DNA of 33,728 nt from Clostridiales bacterium. Lineage in GTDB: Bacteria; Bacillota; Clostridia; Christensenellales; CAG-314. Where the stretch lies: positions 1 to 33,728 of the forward strand of contig SFEB01000012.1 in assembly GCA_004558105.1 (NCBI GenBank), given 5' to 3'. A program made the position numbers and the translations under genes. The notes beneath the pieces were generated by a model. That model was not told where the DNA came from and ran no database searches. It saw nothing but the letters and a program-made list of their open reading frames with translations. Of this stretch, positions 9,501 through 16,925 are shown one piece after another (within the stretch, counting starts at the first letter, position 1; every line of letters starts with the position of its first letter).

Positions 9501-11315
9501 CAATAAGCCGCTGCTTGCAAACGTCGAAGAACCGATGGTGGTCGCCGTCGTAATTCCGTCGGTATTTTCAAGATTTAAACACCGTATGAAACAGCCTTTG
9601 CCTATCGTCTTGACCTTTGCAAAGTCAACGTCGGCAACGGAAGAATTTATGAAAGAATAACTTCCCAAAGTCGTAACTTTTTCACCCGTTACCGAGTTTA
9701 TCTGGCTGTCCGCAAAAGCGTAATCTCCTATTTTGGTCACACTGTCGGGCAATACCACGTCCTTTAATACGCCGCGGTATTCCGTCAACGTTCCGCCGTT
9801 CGTTATAAACGCGCCTGCGACGTCACAGCCGTCGACTACGTAATCCGCAGACTTTAACTGCGATACGTGTTTGCCGTCTTTGGATATGGCTATTGCGGTA
9901 AGAGTGCAGGAAGCTTTTATCGTTATCGGCGAAGAATATTTTACTCCGTTGTTTTCGCTCGGCGTGGTTTTATCGGTGGTATAATAAATATCAAACTCGT
10001 TTTCGCCGTACTTGCAGGACAAACTCACCTGAAACGCTCCGACATGCTCGCGCGCGGTATCGCTGAAAGTCACGCCGAAACCCGTTCTGTTTGCGTACGC
10101 ATAGGTCAGATTAAGCATTCCGCTGCCGTATATTTCGTCTGTGCCCGATTTGCCCAGGTCGACGGCGTTGTTTTTCAGTATTGCCTCGACGTCCATGATT
10201 CCGTTGGACGGATCACACATCAGTAACGCCACCGCTCCGGCTACGAAAGGCGCAGCCATAGACGTTCCGGTCTTTTTTACGAGAGCAACGTCGTCGGTAT
10301 GCGAAGCACTGTATATGTTAGTGCCCGGCGCCGCAATATCTACGTATTGTCCGTGGTTTGAAGAACTGTATGCAAAGCACTTTTCGTTTACCTGCTGAAT
10401 ATTGCCGACCGTAATGGCTCTTCTGGAATTAGCGGGAGCGGCATAATCGGCTCTGTACGTATCATTACCGGAAGCGGCAACGCTCAGTACGCCGTTTGCG
10501 TAGAGATTGTTGACGTAAGTTTCGTACGTGGCGTTCTTATTGAGAACCTCGCTGCTCAGGCTCAGATTAACGGCAACGATATTCATGCTTTTTTTCAACG
10601 TGGCGACTTTATTAAAAGCCTTTATTATTTCGGTACTGGTACCGCGCCCGTCTCCGTCCATAACCTTCAACGGAAGTATTTTTACGTTGTCAGGCGTCAT
10701 CTGACAAATTATTCCCGCAACGTGCGTGCCATGCCCGTTGGCGTCGTCGGGATAACCGTCGTTATCTATGTAATCGTATCCGCCGCTTATTATCCTGCCT
10801 TCGAACAATTCGTGAGTGTGATTGATTCCCGTATCCATAACGGCAACGACGACCGTTTTTTGCGTATCGAGAGAATTGACGTAATCGAGATAATCGTACG
10901 CTCCCGTTGCTTCGTATCCCCAATAATCGTAGTCGTTATCGCCGTCGGCGGAAATCACCGCTTCATCTTCTTCCGTCTCTTCCGTCACGTCGTCGATACT
11001 CACGAAAAAATCGTAATATACGTCGTTGACGTAACTTTTTTTACTCAACGTATTGTAGGCGTAATTGGCGTCCGATTCGTTTTCGTACTCTAAAACGTAC
11101 GTATCGTCAAAAACTTTCGTTATATCTGCCCTGTAATCCTTTATTTCTCTGTCGGAAGTTACGACGATCGTGGTTTTTATCAACCCTTCGTCACTGTCCA
11201 GTTTAAACTCACTCAAATCCGCCGTCTGCAAAAAGACAAAAAGACAACAAAGAGTTATCGCGAGAATAACGGTCAAAAATAACGCCAATTTTAATTTTAA
11301 CGGATATGTCTTCAT
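6588..11315 (-). CDS. Large membrane-anchored subtilisin-like serine protease with LRR and InlB-type repeats
   Basis: A 1575-residue surface protease. The ATG at 11315 was chosen over one 17 codons upstream because AGAGGC precedes it and the protein then starts with a normal signal (MKTYPLKLK plus a hydrophobic stretch). After a prodomain-like region (about 35-110) comes the S8 peptidase domain with the full catalytic set: Asp161 in VMDTGIN, His195 in GHGTHVAG, Asn284 in ASGND and Ser352 in GTSMAAP. Next are a chitobiase C-terminal-like segment (YYTTDKTTPS), BspA-type LRR_5 units (about 515-690), an Ig-like region, and nine divergent InlB-type repeats typically containing ENG, a YY pair and VNG. 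A C-terminal TM helix is followed by KKRKQR; there is no LPXTG, so anchoring is by membrane helix. The active site looks intact. The substrate is unknown. Confidence 0.93.
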   Translation of the reverse strand: MKTYPLKLKLALFLTVILAITLCCLFVFLQTADLSEFKLDSDEGLIKTTIVVTSDREIKDYRADITKVFDDTYVLEYENESDANYAYNTLSKKSYVNDVYYDFFVSIDDVTEETEEDEAVISADGDNDYDYWGYEATGAYDYLDYVNSLDTQKTVVVAVMDTGINHTHELFEGRIISGGYDYIDNDGYPDDANGHGTHVAGIICQMTPDNVKILPLKVMDGDGRGTSTEIIKAFNKVATLKKSMNIVAVNLSLSSEVLNKNATYETYVNNLYANGVLSVAASGNDTYRADYAAPANSRRAITVGNIQQVNEKCFAYSSSNHGQYVDIAAPGTNIYSASHTDDVALVKKTGTSMAAPFVAGAVALLMCDPSNGIMDVEAILKNNAVDLGKSGTDEIYGSGMLNLTYAYANRTGFGVTFSDTAREHVGAFQVSLSCKYGENEFDIYYTTDKTTPSENNGVKYSSPITIKASCTLTAIAISKDGKHVSQLKSADYVVDGCDVAGAFITNGGTLTEYRGVLKDVVLPDSVTKIGDYAFADSQINSVTGEKVTTLGSYSFINSSVADVDFAKVKTIGKGCFIRCLNLENTDGITTATTIGSSTFASSGLLTANLPKIRSLPSKAFWACESLTGVKLDALTQIKNKQAFTLTEVTGIVALSLTTLGEGVFDDKDEICYLVVSSKLTTINANAVSKSFTLYSTEENDTAKSYAANNSSVYFMEIKPEMTVLSKPAEEIRAAVGDVVKLSVDVSINSVGGSSITSLVKHVGKEWKYSSDGGKTFAVFTSDVLQVPTVKAGNVICVCTLTDLDGTKQSIETVVHVGMAEVSYSCSANGEVTPVYSGDGTVEEGKITAYCGESVGFNLNPAEGYRVKSVTVDGQRVETSDSFSLSNLDGNHEVYVEFYVADKYVVKVEETENGSVSVKNQKTEYSVGETVTVEVVADEGFGLKKLTVNGEETANTVFTVSGDMIIAAEFERIGYLITVVQAENGFISPESVRVARGENGTFTFVPDKYYHVAKIIVDGTELDGVSEYTFTNVSSAHTVTAVFERNTFTLTLGTVNNGTISLSADGTDVVLTDGKASLDCGVNLTIDFVADKHYHLVAFSVNGERRIYTFGESYVLYGADGDITLAAEFERNVFTLTLTEATSGSFSVYLNGEVQTEDVIVYFGGDNLEFRFVPDRYYGVSAYFVNGNRFEYYENTLVMSDAEGSFTFGVEFTHSTFVLTVLPTENGDIVVKANGADVEFDENGSAVLLSGAELVFEFRPERYYRLVSAVVNGEEKECFDNKYGVSETEENLTVSASFELIKLDLSVFGLENARVSITDENGESILLEDGSAVIDCGATIYFVVIPDEYFDFTGAVVNGKDVEVNTDGSFVLTEVEQDIALTVLTERSTGTLTVGEFANGIVDVSSDVMYSGGQKSIGRGLTVTIKFYPVKDYRLESVTVNGESADIVNNELVFTFTEDVTIVPVFVNAIVEYDLTVSKGKCSLKTDSDKLIYGESVEFSVKTDFFHKADKVVVNGSEVEIKDGKFTVDSLDYGIEIEVFTVVNPVSIVIVVAAVAVLAAGSVITLIIVSKKRKQR

Positions 11316-11337
11316 AATAAAGTGCCTCTTTTCGTAG

Positions 11338-11366
11338 ATTTTACCAAACAAAACAGGCACCGTCAA
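11338..11366 (-). promoter_or_regulatory. Promoter of the subtilisin-like protease gene
   Basis: TTGACG and TAAAAT are 17 bases apart on the minus strand. The leader would be only about 16 bases. Confidence 0.7.
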
Positions 11367-11402
11367 CGATTTTTATCGATTTTTCGACAAAGATTGAAAA
11401 AC

Positions 11403-11427
11403 CCGCCGTTAGAACGGCGGTTTTTTT
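11403..11427. terminator. Terminator after the unrecognised 336-residue gene
   Basis: CCGCCGT and ACGGCGG form a 7-bp GC stem with a four-base loop. It is followed by GGGTTTTT on the minus strand, and by seven T on the plus strand. Confidence 0.8.
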
Positions 11428-11442
11428 AGAGTACCGAAAACC

Positions 11443-12453
11443 TTACGACGCTTTTTTTACCCGTCCGTCGGCGCACGACTGAAGAATAAGACCGAAATTG
11501 ACCGTTTTTCCGTCTTCCTCCGCCGCGACCACCAGCGAGCCGTCTTCTGCCGACGTAGTGCGGGGCAATGCGTAACAAATGTAATCTTTATCGTTCCCCT
11601 CCTTCAACAAGCCGAGCGCAAAAAACCGCCCTTTTCCGTCGGTAATCTTTACGAAAAAGCTGTTTTCTATTTTTTTCATCAACGGAAGATAGGGCAAGTA
11701 ACTTTCAAAAACTTTTTCCAACTCTTTGCCCACGCTTTCTATGTAACTGCCCTTGCGCGGCGAAGAATAAAACTCCTTCAACGCCCTCGCGTATTCTGCA
11801 AGATTGACCTTGGCTTGCGGTAGCGGTTCGGGGATAACGGGCGTGCGTTCGTAAAAGTTTTTCGTCGCGGCGACGAAGTCGTCGTAACCCCCGTCACTAC
11901 TTAATCCCGACAAAGGTTTGCCCGCACGGGTGGCGGTGGCGGTGGTAAAATCGTCGTCCGTCTTTTTTTCGCCGTCGCTGAAATAACCTTCAAGCCCTTT
12001 GGGCGGCAACCGCGTTTCTTTTTCCTCCGGTCGAGCAGGCGGAGGCTGCCGAGTCAACGGCGTGGATTGAGGACGCGAAGACGTCTGCGACACGGACGGC
12101 GCATCGGTCGAAAAAAGCGATTGTCTGATTTCTTCCAGAAAATCTCTCGTCAGCGACCCGCCCTTGCCGTCTCCGTACGACAAAGGTCTGAGATTTTCGT
12201 CCAGCAAGCAACATCGTACCCGTTCCAACAAAGTGGGCGGAATAAAAAAGCAAAAACCGTTGGAGTTCTGAAGTCGTTTTACGACCGTAACGTCGTCGGT
12301 TTTTACGGCAAAAAAACACCCTTCGCGCCATAAATCGTTTATGCTTGCGCGCACGGACGTTTTCACCCCGTCGCTTATCACTACGGCGATACCGACGGGC
12401 TTTTTGGACGGAGTTGAGACAGAAGACAATAAAACCGTTCTTTTCCTATACAT
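11443..12453 (-). CDS. Unrecognised cytoplasmic protein with disordered Pro-rich middle
   Basis: A 336-residue protein that I do not recognise. The N-terminal 95 residues look globular (RKRTVLLSSV, then KKPVGIAVVISDG, WREGCFFAVKTDDV and the Cys pair RCCLLDEN). Residues about 110-215 are low-complexity and rich in Ser, Thr, Pro and Lys, probably disordered. The last 120 residues are again folded-looking, with a helix (SYIESVGKELEKVFESYLPYLPLMKKIENSFFVKI) followed by strands such as FFALGLLKEG and DYICYALPR. No signal peptide or TM helix is seen. The start ATG has only a weak CAGGT ahead of it. Terminators lie on both sides, so it is its own unit. The two-domain plus linker layout could suit a cell-envelope or regulatory adaptor, but this is a guess. 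Confidence 0.7.
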   Translation of the reverse strand: MYRKRTVLLSSVSTPSKKPVGIAVVISDGVKTSVRASINDLWREGCFFAVKTDDVTVVKRLQNSNGFCFFIPPTLLERVRCCLLDENLRPLSYGDGKGGSLTRDFLEEIRQSLFSTDAPSVSQTSSRPQSTPLTRQPPPARPEEKETRLPPKGLEGYFSDGEKKTDDDFTTATATRAGKPLSGLSSDGGYDDFVAATKNFYERTPVIPEPLPQAKVNLAEYARALKEFYSSPRKGSYIESVGKELEKVFESYLPYLPLMKKIENSFFVKITDGKGRFFALGLLKEGNDKDYICYALPRTTSAEDGSLVVAAEEDGKTVNFGLILQSCADGRVKKAS

Positions 12454-12481
12454 ACCTGAATAATACCGTATTTTCAGTTAA

Positions 12482-12519
12482 AAAAAATCCCTCTTTTTGG
12501 ATAAAAAGAAGGATTTTTG
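12482..12519 (-). terminator. Terminator after the LRR_5 membrane protein gene
   Basis: AAAAATCC and GGATTTTT pair, extended inward by a CTCTTTTT / AAAAAGAA stretch with one mismatch. The T-rich flank on the minus strand fits a rho-independent stop. Confidence 0.65.
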
Positions 12520-12535
12520 AAAAATTAAATAATTT

Positions 12536-13552
12536 TCACCACTTTTCAGGATTCCCGCTCTCGTCGTAATACCAATAATTACCGCTTTCGTCCGGTTGCG
12601 TTTCGCTGTAAAAGTACACACCCGTATCGCTCGTCAACCGCTCGTTGCCAGCCATTACCGCTACGCTTTCCCATTGCGACCGACTGCCGTGATAATAAAC
12701 GGTCAGCCTGTCGCCACACTCTTCGAAGGCCTCGGATTTAACCAACCTGATATTGCTCAAACCCACTACTTCCGACAGCCTTTCGCACCCGTAAAAAGCG
12801 CGCGCGCCTATCGTTTCGACGTTTTCTCCTGCCACAAACTTTGTCAAAGCCTTATAATTGATAAACGCATAATCTTTTATTTGCGTCGATTCCGAAATTT
12901 CAACCGTCTCCACCAATTTACCGTCTACGTACAGGTTATCCGCATAGTACAACGGATTGGAACGCTCCGTGCCGAACGAAATTTTAACCCATTGCTCTAT
13001 GGTCCCTGCGTAATAAACCACTTTTAAATTAGTGCAACCGTCGAACGCGTCGGCGCCTATACCGGTAATCGAATCGGGAAGGGTTATGGTCGACATACCC
13101 AGACTATCGGCGAAAACACGTCGGTTTATCTCGGTAACCCGCACACCGTTATACTCCGTCGGGACGCTGACGTCGGCAACCGCGCCCAAAGCATAGTTGA
13201 TTTTACTTACGGAAGTTTTCGTTCCGCTTGAAGAAACGGTAAACTCAAGGTTTTTCGTGTTTGCCGTACAATTGCAACGCCTGCAGATATTGTTGACCAT
13301 ATCGTGTCCTAACGGACTTATCCTTTCGGACTCTTCTTTGCCGAAAAGCCCGACTTTCGTCATATACCCGTATTCGGTACACGTCGGCTCGGTAGTTTTT
13401 ACCCAGCGACCGATACCCTTTCTGTACGCGGCAAAATACCAGACGCAACCCAAAACCACTATTGTAGCGATAATAACGCCTATTATTAACGTCAACTTTT
13501 TCTCAAACGGTAATTTTTTCTTTTCTTTTTCCTGTTCCTGATAGTATTTCAT
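12536..13552 (-). CDS. Single-pass membrane protein with BspA-like LRR_5 repeats
   Basis: A 338-residue protein. A lysine-rich cytoplasmic head (MKYYQEQEKEKKK) is followed by one TM helix at about 24-45, so the bulk faces outside. Residues about 53-95 hold a small Cys-rich module (EPTCTEYGY and ICRRCNC) seen ahead of LRR domains in Clostridia surface proteins. Then come LRR_5 units: ITLPDSITGIGADAFDGC, TQIKDYAFINYKALTKF, VETIGARAFYGCERLSEV and VKSEAFEECGDRLTVYYHGS. The C-terminal tail with SGNYWYYDESGNPEKW closely resembles the tail of the truncated LRR gene at 31.1 kb. It has a good promoter but no obvious ribosome binding site ahead of the ATG. Adhesion is the usual inferred role of this family. 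Confidence 0.85.
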   Translation of the reverse strand: MKYYQEQEKEKKKLPFEKKLTLIIGVIIATIVVLGCVWYFAAYRKGIGRWVKTTEPTCTEYGYMTKVGLFGKEESERISPLGHDMVNNICRRCNCTANTKNLEFTVSSSGTKTSVSKINYALGAVADVSVPTEYNGVRVTEINRRVFADSLGMSTITLPDSITGIGADAFDGCTNLKVVYYAGTIEQWVKISFGTERSNPLYYADNLYVDGKLVETVEISESTQIKDYAFINYKALTKFVAGENVETIGARAFYGCERLSEVVGLSNIRLVKSEAFEECGDRLTVYYHGSRSQWESVAVMAGNERLTSDTGVYFYSETQPDESGNYWYYDESGNPEKW

Positions 13553-13577
13553 TGTCGGTTCTTTTATTCAGGCTTGT

Positions 13578-13606
13578 ATTTTACCATTTTTCTGCGGCGT
13601 AGTCAA
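13578..13606 (-). promoter_or_regulatory. Promoter of the LRR_5 membrane protein gene
   Basis: TTGACT and TAAAAT with exactly 17 bases between them on the minus strand, about 25 bases before the start codon. Confidence 0.7.
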
Positions 13607-13638
13607 GAAAATCGCCCGAAAAGCGTTTTTTGCGGCAA

Positions 13639-13674
13639 AAAAAAGTTTTTGCCCGTTCCGGCAAAAACTTTTTT
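13639..13674 (-). terminator. Terminator of the glycine cleavage cluster
   Basis: AAAAAAGTTTTTGCC pairs with GGCAAAAACTTTTTT (15 bp) around a six-base loop, just after the gcvPB stop. T runs are built into the arms. Confidence 0.85.
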
Positions 13675-13684
13675 ATTCTTTTAA

Positions 13685-15100
13685 TCAGAATTGATATTTC
13701 AATATCGGTTGACGCGCGGCGCGAACTTCGTCCACTCTGCCGATAATCGTCTTGCGAGGACTGTCGTGCAGAATTTCGGGATTTTCAACCGCCTGTTTTT
13801 TAAGCGTCTTCAATACTTCTACCGCCTGATCGAGGGTCTCTTTCGTTTCCGTCTCGGTGGGTTCCAGCATCAACGCTTCGTGAACGATAAGCGGGAAGTA
13901 CATTGTCGGCGGATGCATACCCCAATCCAACATACCCTTGGCAATATCCATTGCCGAAACGCCCGTCTCGTCTTTAAGACCTTGGAGCGTAAGAACGAAT
14001 TCGTGCATGCAGATGCGGTCGTACGCAACGTCGTAATCGCCTTTGAGCTGACTCAACAGATAGTTGGCGTTAAGAACGGCCTTTTGAGCGGCGTCTTTGA
14101 TGCCTTCCGCACCCAGAGTGTCGATATATGCGGCGCCTCTTACCAATACGGAGAAGTTACCGTAAAAAGTCTTTACTTTACCGATAGACTTTTTAGCATT
14201 GTACCCCTTGGGCAAAGTGCCGTACACGGGTACGGGCAGGAAACTCGCGAGGAAGGCTTTGCAACCGACGGGACCCGCACCGGGACCGCCGCCGCCGTGA
14301 GGAGTGGAGAAAGTTTTGTGAATGTTAAGGTGCATGCAGTCAAAGCCCATGTCACCCGGTCTGACTACGCCCATGACGGCGTTGAGGTTTGCGCCGTCGT
14401 AATAGCACAAGCCGCCCGCCTTGTGAATGATTTCGGTAATCTTAAGAATGTTCTTATCAAACAAACCGAGGGTATTGGGGTTGGTAAGCATCAAGCCTGC
14501 CGTATCCTCTCCTACCACCTTTTTAAGTTCGTCGATATCTACTCCGCCCTCAGCGTTGCTGGGAACGCTTACGATATCGAAACCGCACATATGCGCGCTT
14601 GCGGGGTTGGTACCGTGTGCGCTGTCGGGAACGATAATCTTGGTTCTCTTGGTGTCCTTGCGGCTTGCGTGATAAGCCTTGATAAGCATAATACCCGTAA
14701 ACTCACCGTGCGCGCCTGCCGCAGGTTGAAGAGTCATGGCGTCCATACCTGTAATTTCGCAAAGTCTGTCGGTAAGAGTATCCATCAATTCGGTGCAACC
14801 CTTAACCGTCGACTTGTCCTGCAAGGGGTGGATTTTCGTAAACCCGTCGAAACCGCTGATTTTTTCGTTGATACGGGGGTTGTACTTCATCGTGCAACTG
14901 CCCAGAGGATAAAAACCGTCGTCTACGCCGTGAGCCTTTTTGGACAACGCGGTATAATGACGAACGACGTCTATTTCCGAAACCTCGGGCAAACGAGCTT
15001 CTTGCTCGCGTTTTTCCGCTTTAAGCGTGTAAGCAGGAACGTCCAGCTTGTCGAGGGTGATAGCCGTGCGACCTTGTTGGGATTTTTCAAAAATCAACAT
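13685..15100 (-). CDS. gcvPB: Glycine dehydrogenase (decarboxylating) subunit 2
   Basis: The catalytic PLP-binding half of the two-subunit P-protein, 471 residues, a normal length. It decarboxylates glycine and passes the aminomethyl group to the lipoyl arm of GcvH, in the cytoplasm. The PLP lysine lies in NIHKTFSTPHGGGGPG, and DSAHGTNPASA and LTNPNTLGLF are further family signatures. The ATG follows the gcvPA stop by one base and has AAGGAGGG upstream, so the two subunits are translationally coupled, as expected for a heterotetramer made in equal amounts. Nothing is missing from the frame. Confidence 0.97.
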   Translation of the reverse strand: MLIFEKSQQGRTAITLDKLDVPAYTLKAEKREQEARLPEVSEIDVVRHYTALSKKAHGVDDGFYPLGSCTMKYNPRINEKISGFDGFTKIHPLQDKSTVKGCTELMDTLTDRLCEITGMDAMTLQPAAGAHGEFTGIMLIKAYHASRKDTKRTKIIVPDSAHGTNPASAHMCGFDIVSVPSNAEGGVDIDELKKVVGEDTAGLMLTNPNTLGLFDKNILKITEIIHKAGGLCYYDGANLNAVMGVVRPGDMGFDCMHLNIHKTFSTPHGGGGPGAGPVGCKAFLASFLPVPVYGTLPKGYNAKKSIGKVKTFYGNFSVLVRGAAYIDTLGAEGIKDAAQKAVLNANYLLSQLKGDYDVAYDRICMHEFVLTLQGLKDETGVSAMDIAKGMLDWGMHPPTMYFPLIVHEALMLEPTETETKETLDQAVEVLKTLKKQAVENPEILHDSPRKTIIGRVDEVRAARQPILKYQF

Positions 15101-15101
15101 A

Positions 15102-16415
15102 TTATTTACCCTCCTTAAAAACTGCGACTACTTGGTCGAGAACTTCTCTGGACGCTTTTTCGGTTACGCACCAGATACTGTCGGTTGCGTTGACCTTATA
15201 ACCGCCGAGAATGCCCATTTTGTCGAGTTTTCTTTCGACAGCCTTGGTGTATTTTTCCGTTTCCAGAGTAAATTCATGGAAGAATTCGCCTTTGTACTTC
15301 AATTTAACGCCGTCGATAGCCGTCAACTGTTTTGCGAGATAATGCGCTTTGGATACGCAAGCTTCCGCAACTTGTTTCATACCCGTCTTGCCCATCATGG
15401 CGAGATATACGACCGCCGTGGTTGCGCAAAGAGCCTGGTTGGAACAAATACTGGACAAAGCCTTTTCTCTTCTTATATGTTGTTCTCTTGCCTGTAACGT
15501 AAGAACGTAAGCGGTTTTGCCGTTCTTGTCGACCGTCTGACCTACTACTCTGCCCGGCATACGTCTGCTCATCTTGGCGTCGCAGGTCAATATACCGAGA
15601 TACGCTCCGCCGTACGACAAAGGCATACCGAGAGGTTGACCTTCTGCAACGGCGATATCCGCTCCGCACTCTTTGGGCGTTTTCAACACCGTTGCCGCAA
15701 CGGGATTGAAGATGTAAACGAATTTTGCGCCCTTGGCGTGAGCCGTTTCCGCTATCTTGGTCATGTCTTCGATAAGACCGAAATAGTTGGGGCATTGAGC
15801 GATAACGCAAGCCGTGTCGTCGTCAATAGCCGCTTCCAACGCTTTGATATCGACCAATCCGTTTTTATCGGGAGCGACCTGAACCAATTTTTCGTTACCG
15901 GCATTGCAATAAGTTTTAGCGACAGCCGCCGTCTGCGGATTTACCGCGCCGACGATAACGGCCTTGTTTTTACGTTCCGTGCACATTTTGATGGCTTCGC
16001 CGACAGCGGTGCCTACGTCGTAAACGCTGGCGTTGGAAACTTCCATACCGGAAAGTTCGCACATCATCGTCTGATATTCGAAAATGCATTGCAAAACGCC
16101 CTGAGAAATTTCGGGTTGATACGGCGTGTAAGCCGTAACGAACTCACTGCGGTTTACCAACGCGGTAACCGCGGCGGGAATGTAATGGTCGTAAGCGCCG
16201 CAACCGCGTAAAATAGTATCGTAAATTTTATTCTTTCCCGCCATAGCGGCAAAATCTTTTTCTACCAGCATCTGGCTTTTGCCTTCGGGAATATTGATTT
16301 TATCGACTTTCAAGCCTTTCGGCGCGTCGGCGTAAAGGTCGTCGAGTTTTTTGACGCCCACCGCAGCCAGCATTTCCGCAAGGTCTTTGTCGGTATGAGG
16401 TGTATAAATGCTCAT
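15102..16415 (-). CDS. gcvPA: Glycine dehydrogenase (decarboxylating) subunit 1
   Basis: The non-PLP half of the two-subunit P-protein, 437 residues, normal for the family. Typical segments are YIPHTDKD-like start, FLGCGAYDHYIPA-type motif (here LRGCGAYDHYIPAAV), YTPYQPEISQGVLQ and EGQPLGMPLSYGGAYLG. AGGAG sits four bases before the ATG. It is separated from gcvH by about 115 bases containing a strong terminator and a further hairpin, so expression of gcvPA-gcvPB may be controlled apart from gcvT-gcvH. No separate promoter is evident in that gap. Confidence 0.97.
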   Translation of the reverse strand: MSIYTPHTDKDLAEMLAAVGVKKLDDLYADAPKGLKVDKINIPEGKSQMLVEKDFAAMAGKNKIYDTILRGCGAYDHYIPAAVTALVNRSEFVTAYTPYQPEISQGVLQCIFEYQTMMCELSGMEVSNASVYDVGTAVGEAIKMCTERKNKAVIVGAVNPQTAAVAKTYCNAGNEKLVQVAPDKNGLVDIKALEAAIDDDTACVIAQCPNYFGLIEDMTKIAETAHAKGAKFVYIFNPVAATVLKTPKECGADIAVAEGQPLGMPLSYGGAYLGILTCDAKMSRRMPGRVVGQTVDKNGKTAYVLTLQAREQHIRREKALSSICSNQALCATTAVVYLAMMGKTGMKQVAEACVSKAHYLAKQLTAIDGVKLKYKGEFFHEFTLETEKYTKAVERKLDKMGILGGYKVNATDSIWCVTEKASREVLDQVVAVFKEGK

Positions 16416-16449
16416 ATTTCTCCTTTTAATTGCGACCGCAACGAAACGA

Positions 16450-16492
16450 GTCGTTTAACCGCTTTACGGTAAAAACGACTTTACTTTCGTCG
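16450..16492 (-). promoter_or_regulatory. Leader hairpins ahead of gcvPA, possibly alternative folds
   Basis: On the minus strand GTCGTTT pairs with AAACGAC (16450-16479, with an inner ACCG/CGGT stem). The same GTCG can instead pair with CGAC just upstream (16476-16492). The two folds exclude each other. This lies between the gcvH terminator and the gcvPA ribosome binding site. A regulatory role is inference only. Confidence 0.35.
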
Positions 16493-16501
16493 GTCACGGA
16501 A

Positions 16502-16526
16502 AAAAAGGCAGGTTTACTGCCTTTTT
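16502..16526 (-). terminator. Strong terminator between gcvH and gcvPA
   Basis: AAAAAGGCAG and CTGCCTTTTT pair over ten bases with a five-base loop, followed by T residues on the minus strand, a few bases after the gcvH stop. It should lower readthrough from gcvT-gcvH into gcvPA-gcvPB. Confidence 0.85.
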
Positions 16527-16529
16527 CCG

Positions 16530-16886
16530 TTATTGTTTGCAGAATTCTTCGTATTCTTTTTCGTTCATGAGATCGCCGTAAGCTTCTACTTCTACTTCGA
16601 TGATCCATGCGTCGTACGGAGCGTTGTTAATCATTTCGGGAGCGTCGGTCAGTTCCTCGTTAACGGCAACAACGGTACCCGTTACCGGCGAAAAAACTTC
16701 GCTGACTGCTTTTACGGATTCTACGTCGGTGAAAGCCGTTCCGATTTCGACCTTAGAACCTACTTCGGGAAGGTTGACGTAAACGAGATCGCCCAATTCG
16801 TTCTGAGCATAATCGCTGAGACCGATTTTTGCTTTGTTGCCTTCTGCTTTTACCCATTCGTGGGATTTGCTGAATTTAATTTCCAT
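16530..16886 (-). CDS. gcvH: Glycine cleavage system H protein
   Basis: The 118-residue lipoyl carrier that shuttles the aminomethyl group between P, T and L proteins. Lys59 in DVESVKAVSE is the lipoylation site. KFSKSHEWVK at the start and the C-terminal YEEFCKQ are typical. The ATG at 16886 is preferred to one two codons upstream, because AGGAG is eight bases from the former and only two from the latter. No lipoate ligase or L-protein gene (dihydrolipoamide dehydrogenase) is present in the window, so these must be encoded elsewhere. Confidence 0.96.
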   Translation of the reverse strand: MEIKFSKSHEWVKAEGNKAKIGLSDYAQNELGDLVYVNLPEVGSKVEIGTAFTDVESVKAVSEVFSPVTGTVVAVNEELTDAPEMINNAPYDAWIIEVEVEAYGDLMNEKEYEEFCKQ

Positions 16887-16925
16887 AATCATTTCTCCTG
16901 AGAAAAAATTTTTTATTTTTTATTT

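Noticed and set aside
13691..15118. Long plus-strand open frame opposite gcvPB
   Set aside because: It is antisense to a fully conserved enzyme gene, has no family resemblance and no ribosome site; a shadow caused by codon bias.
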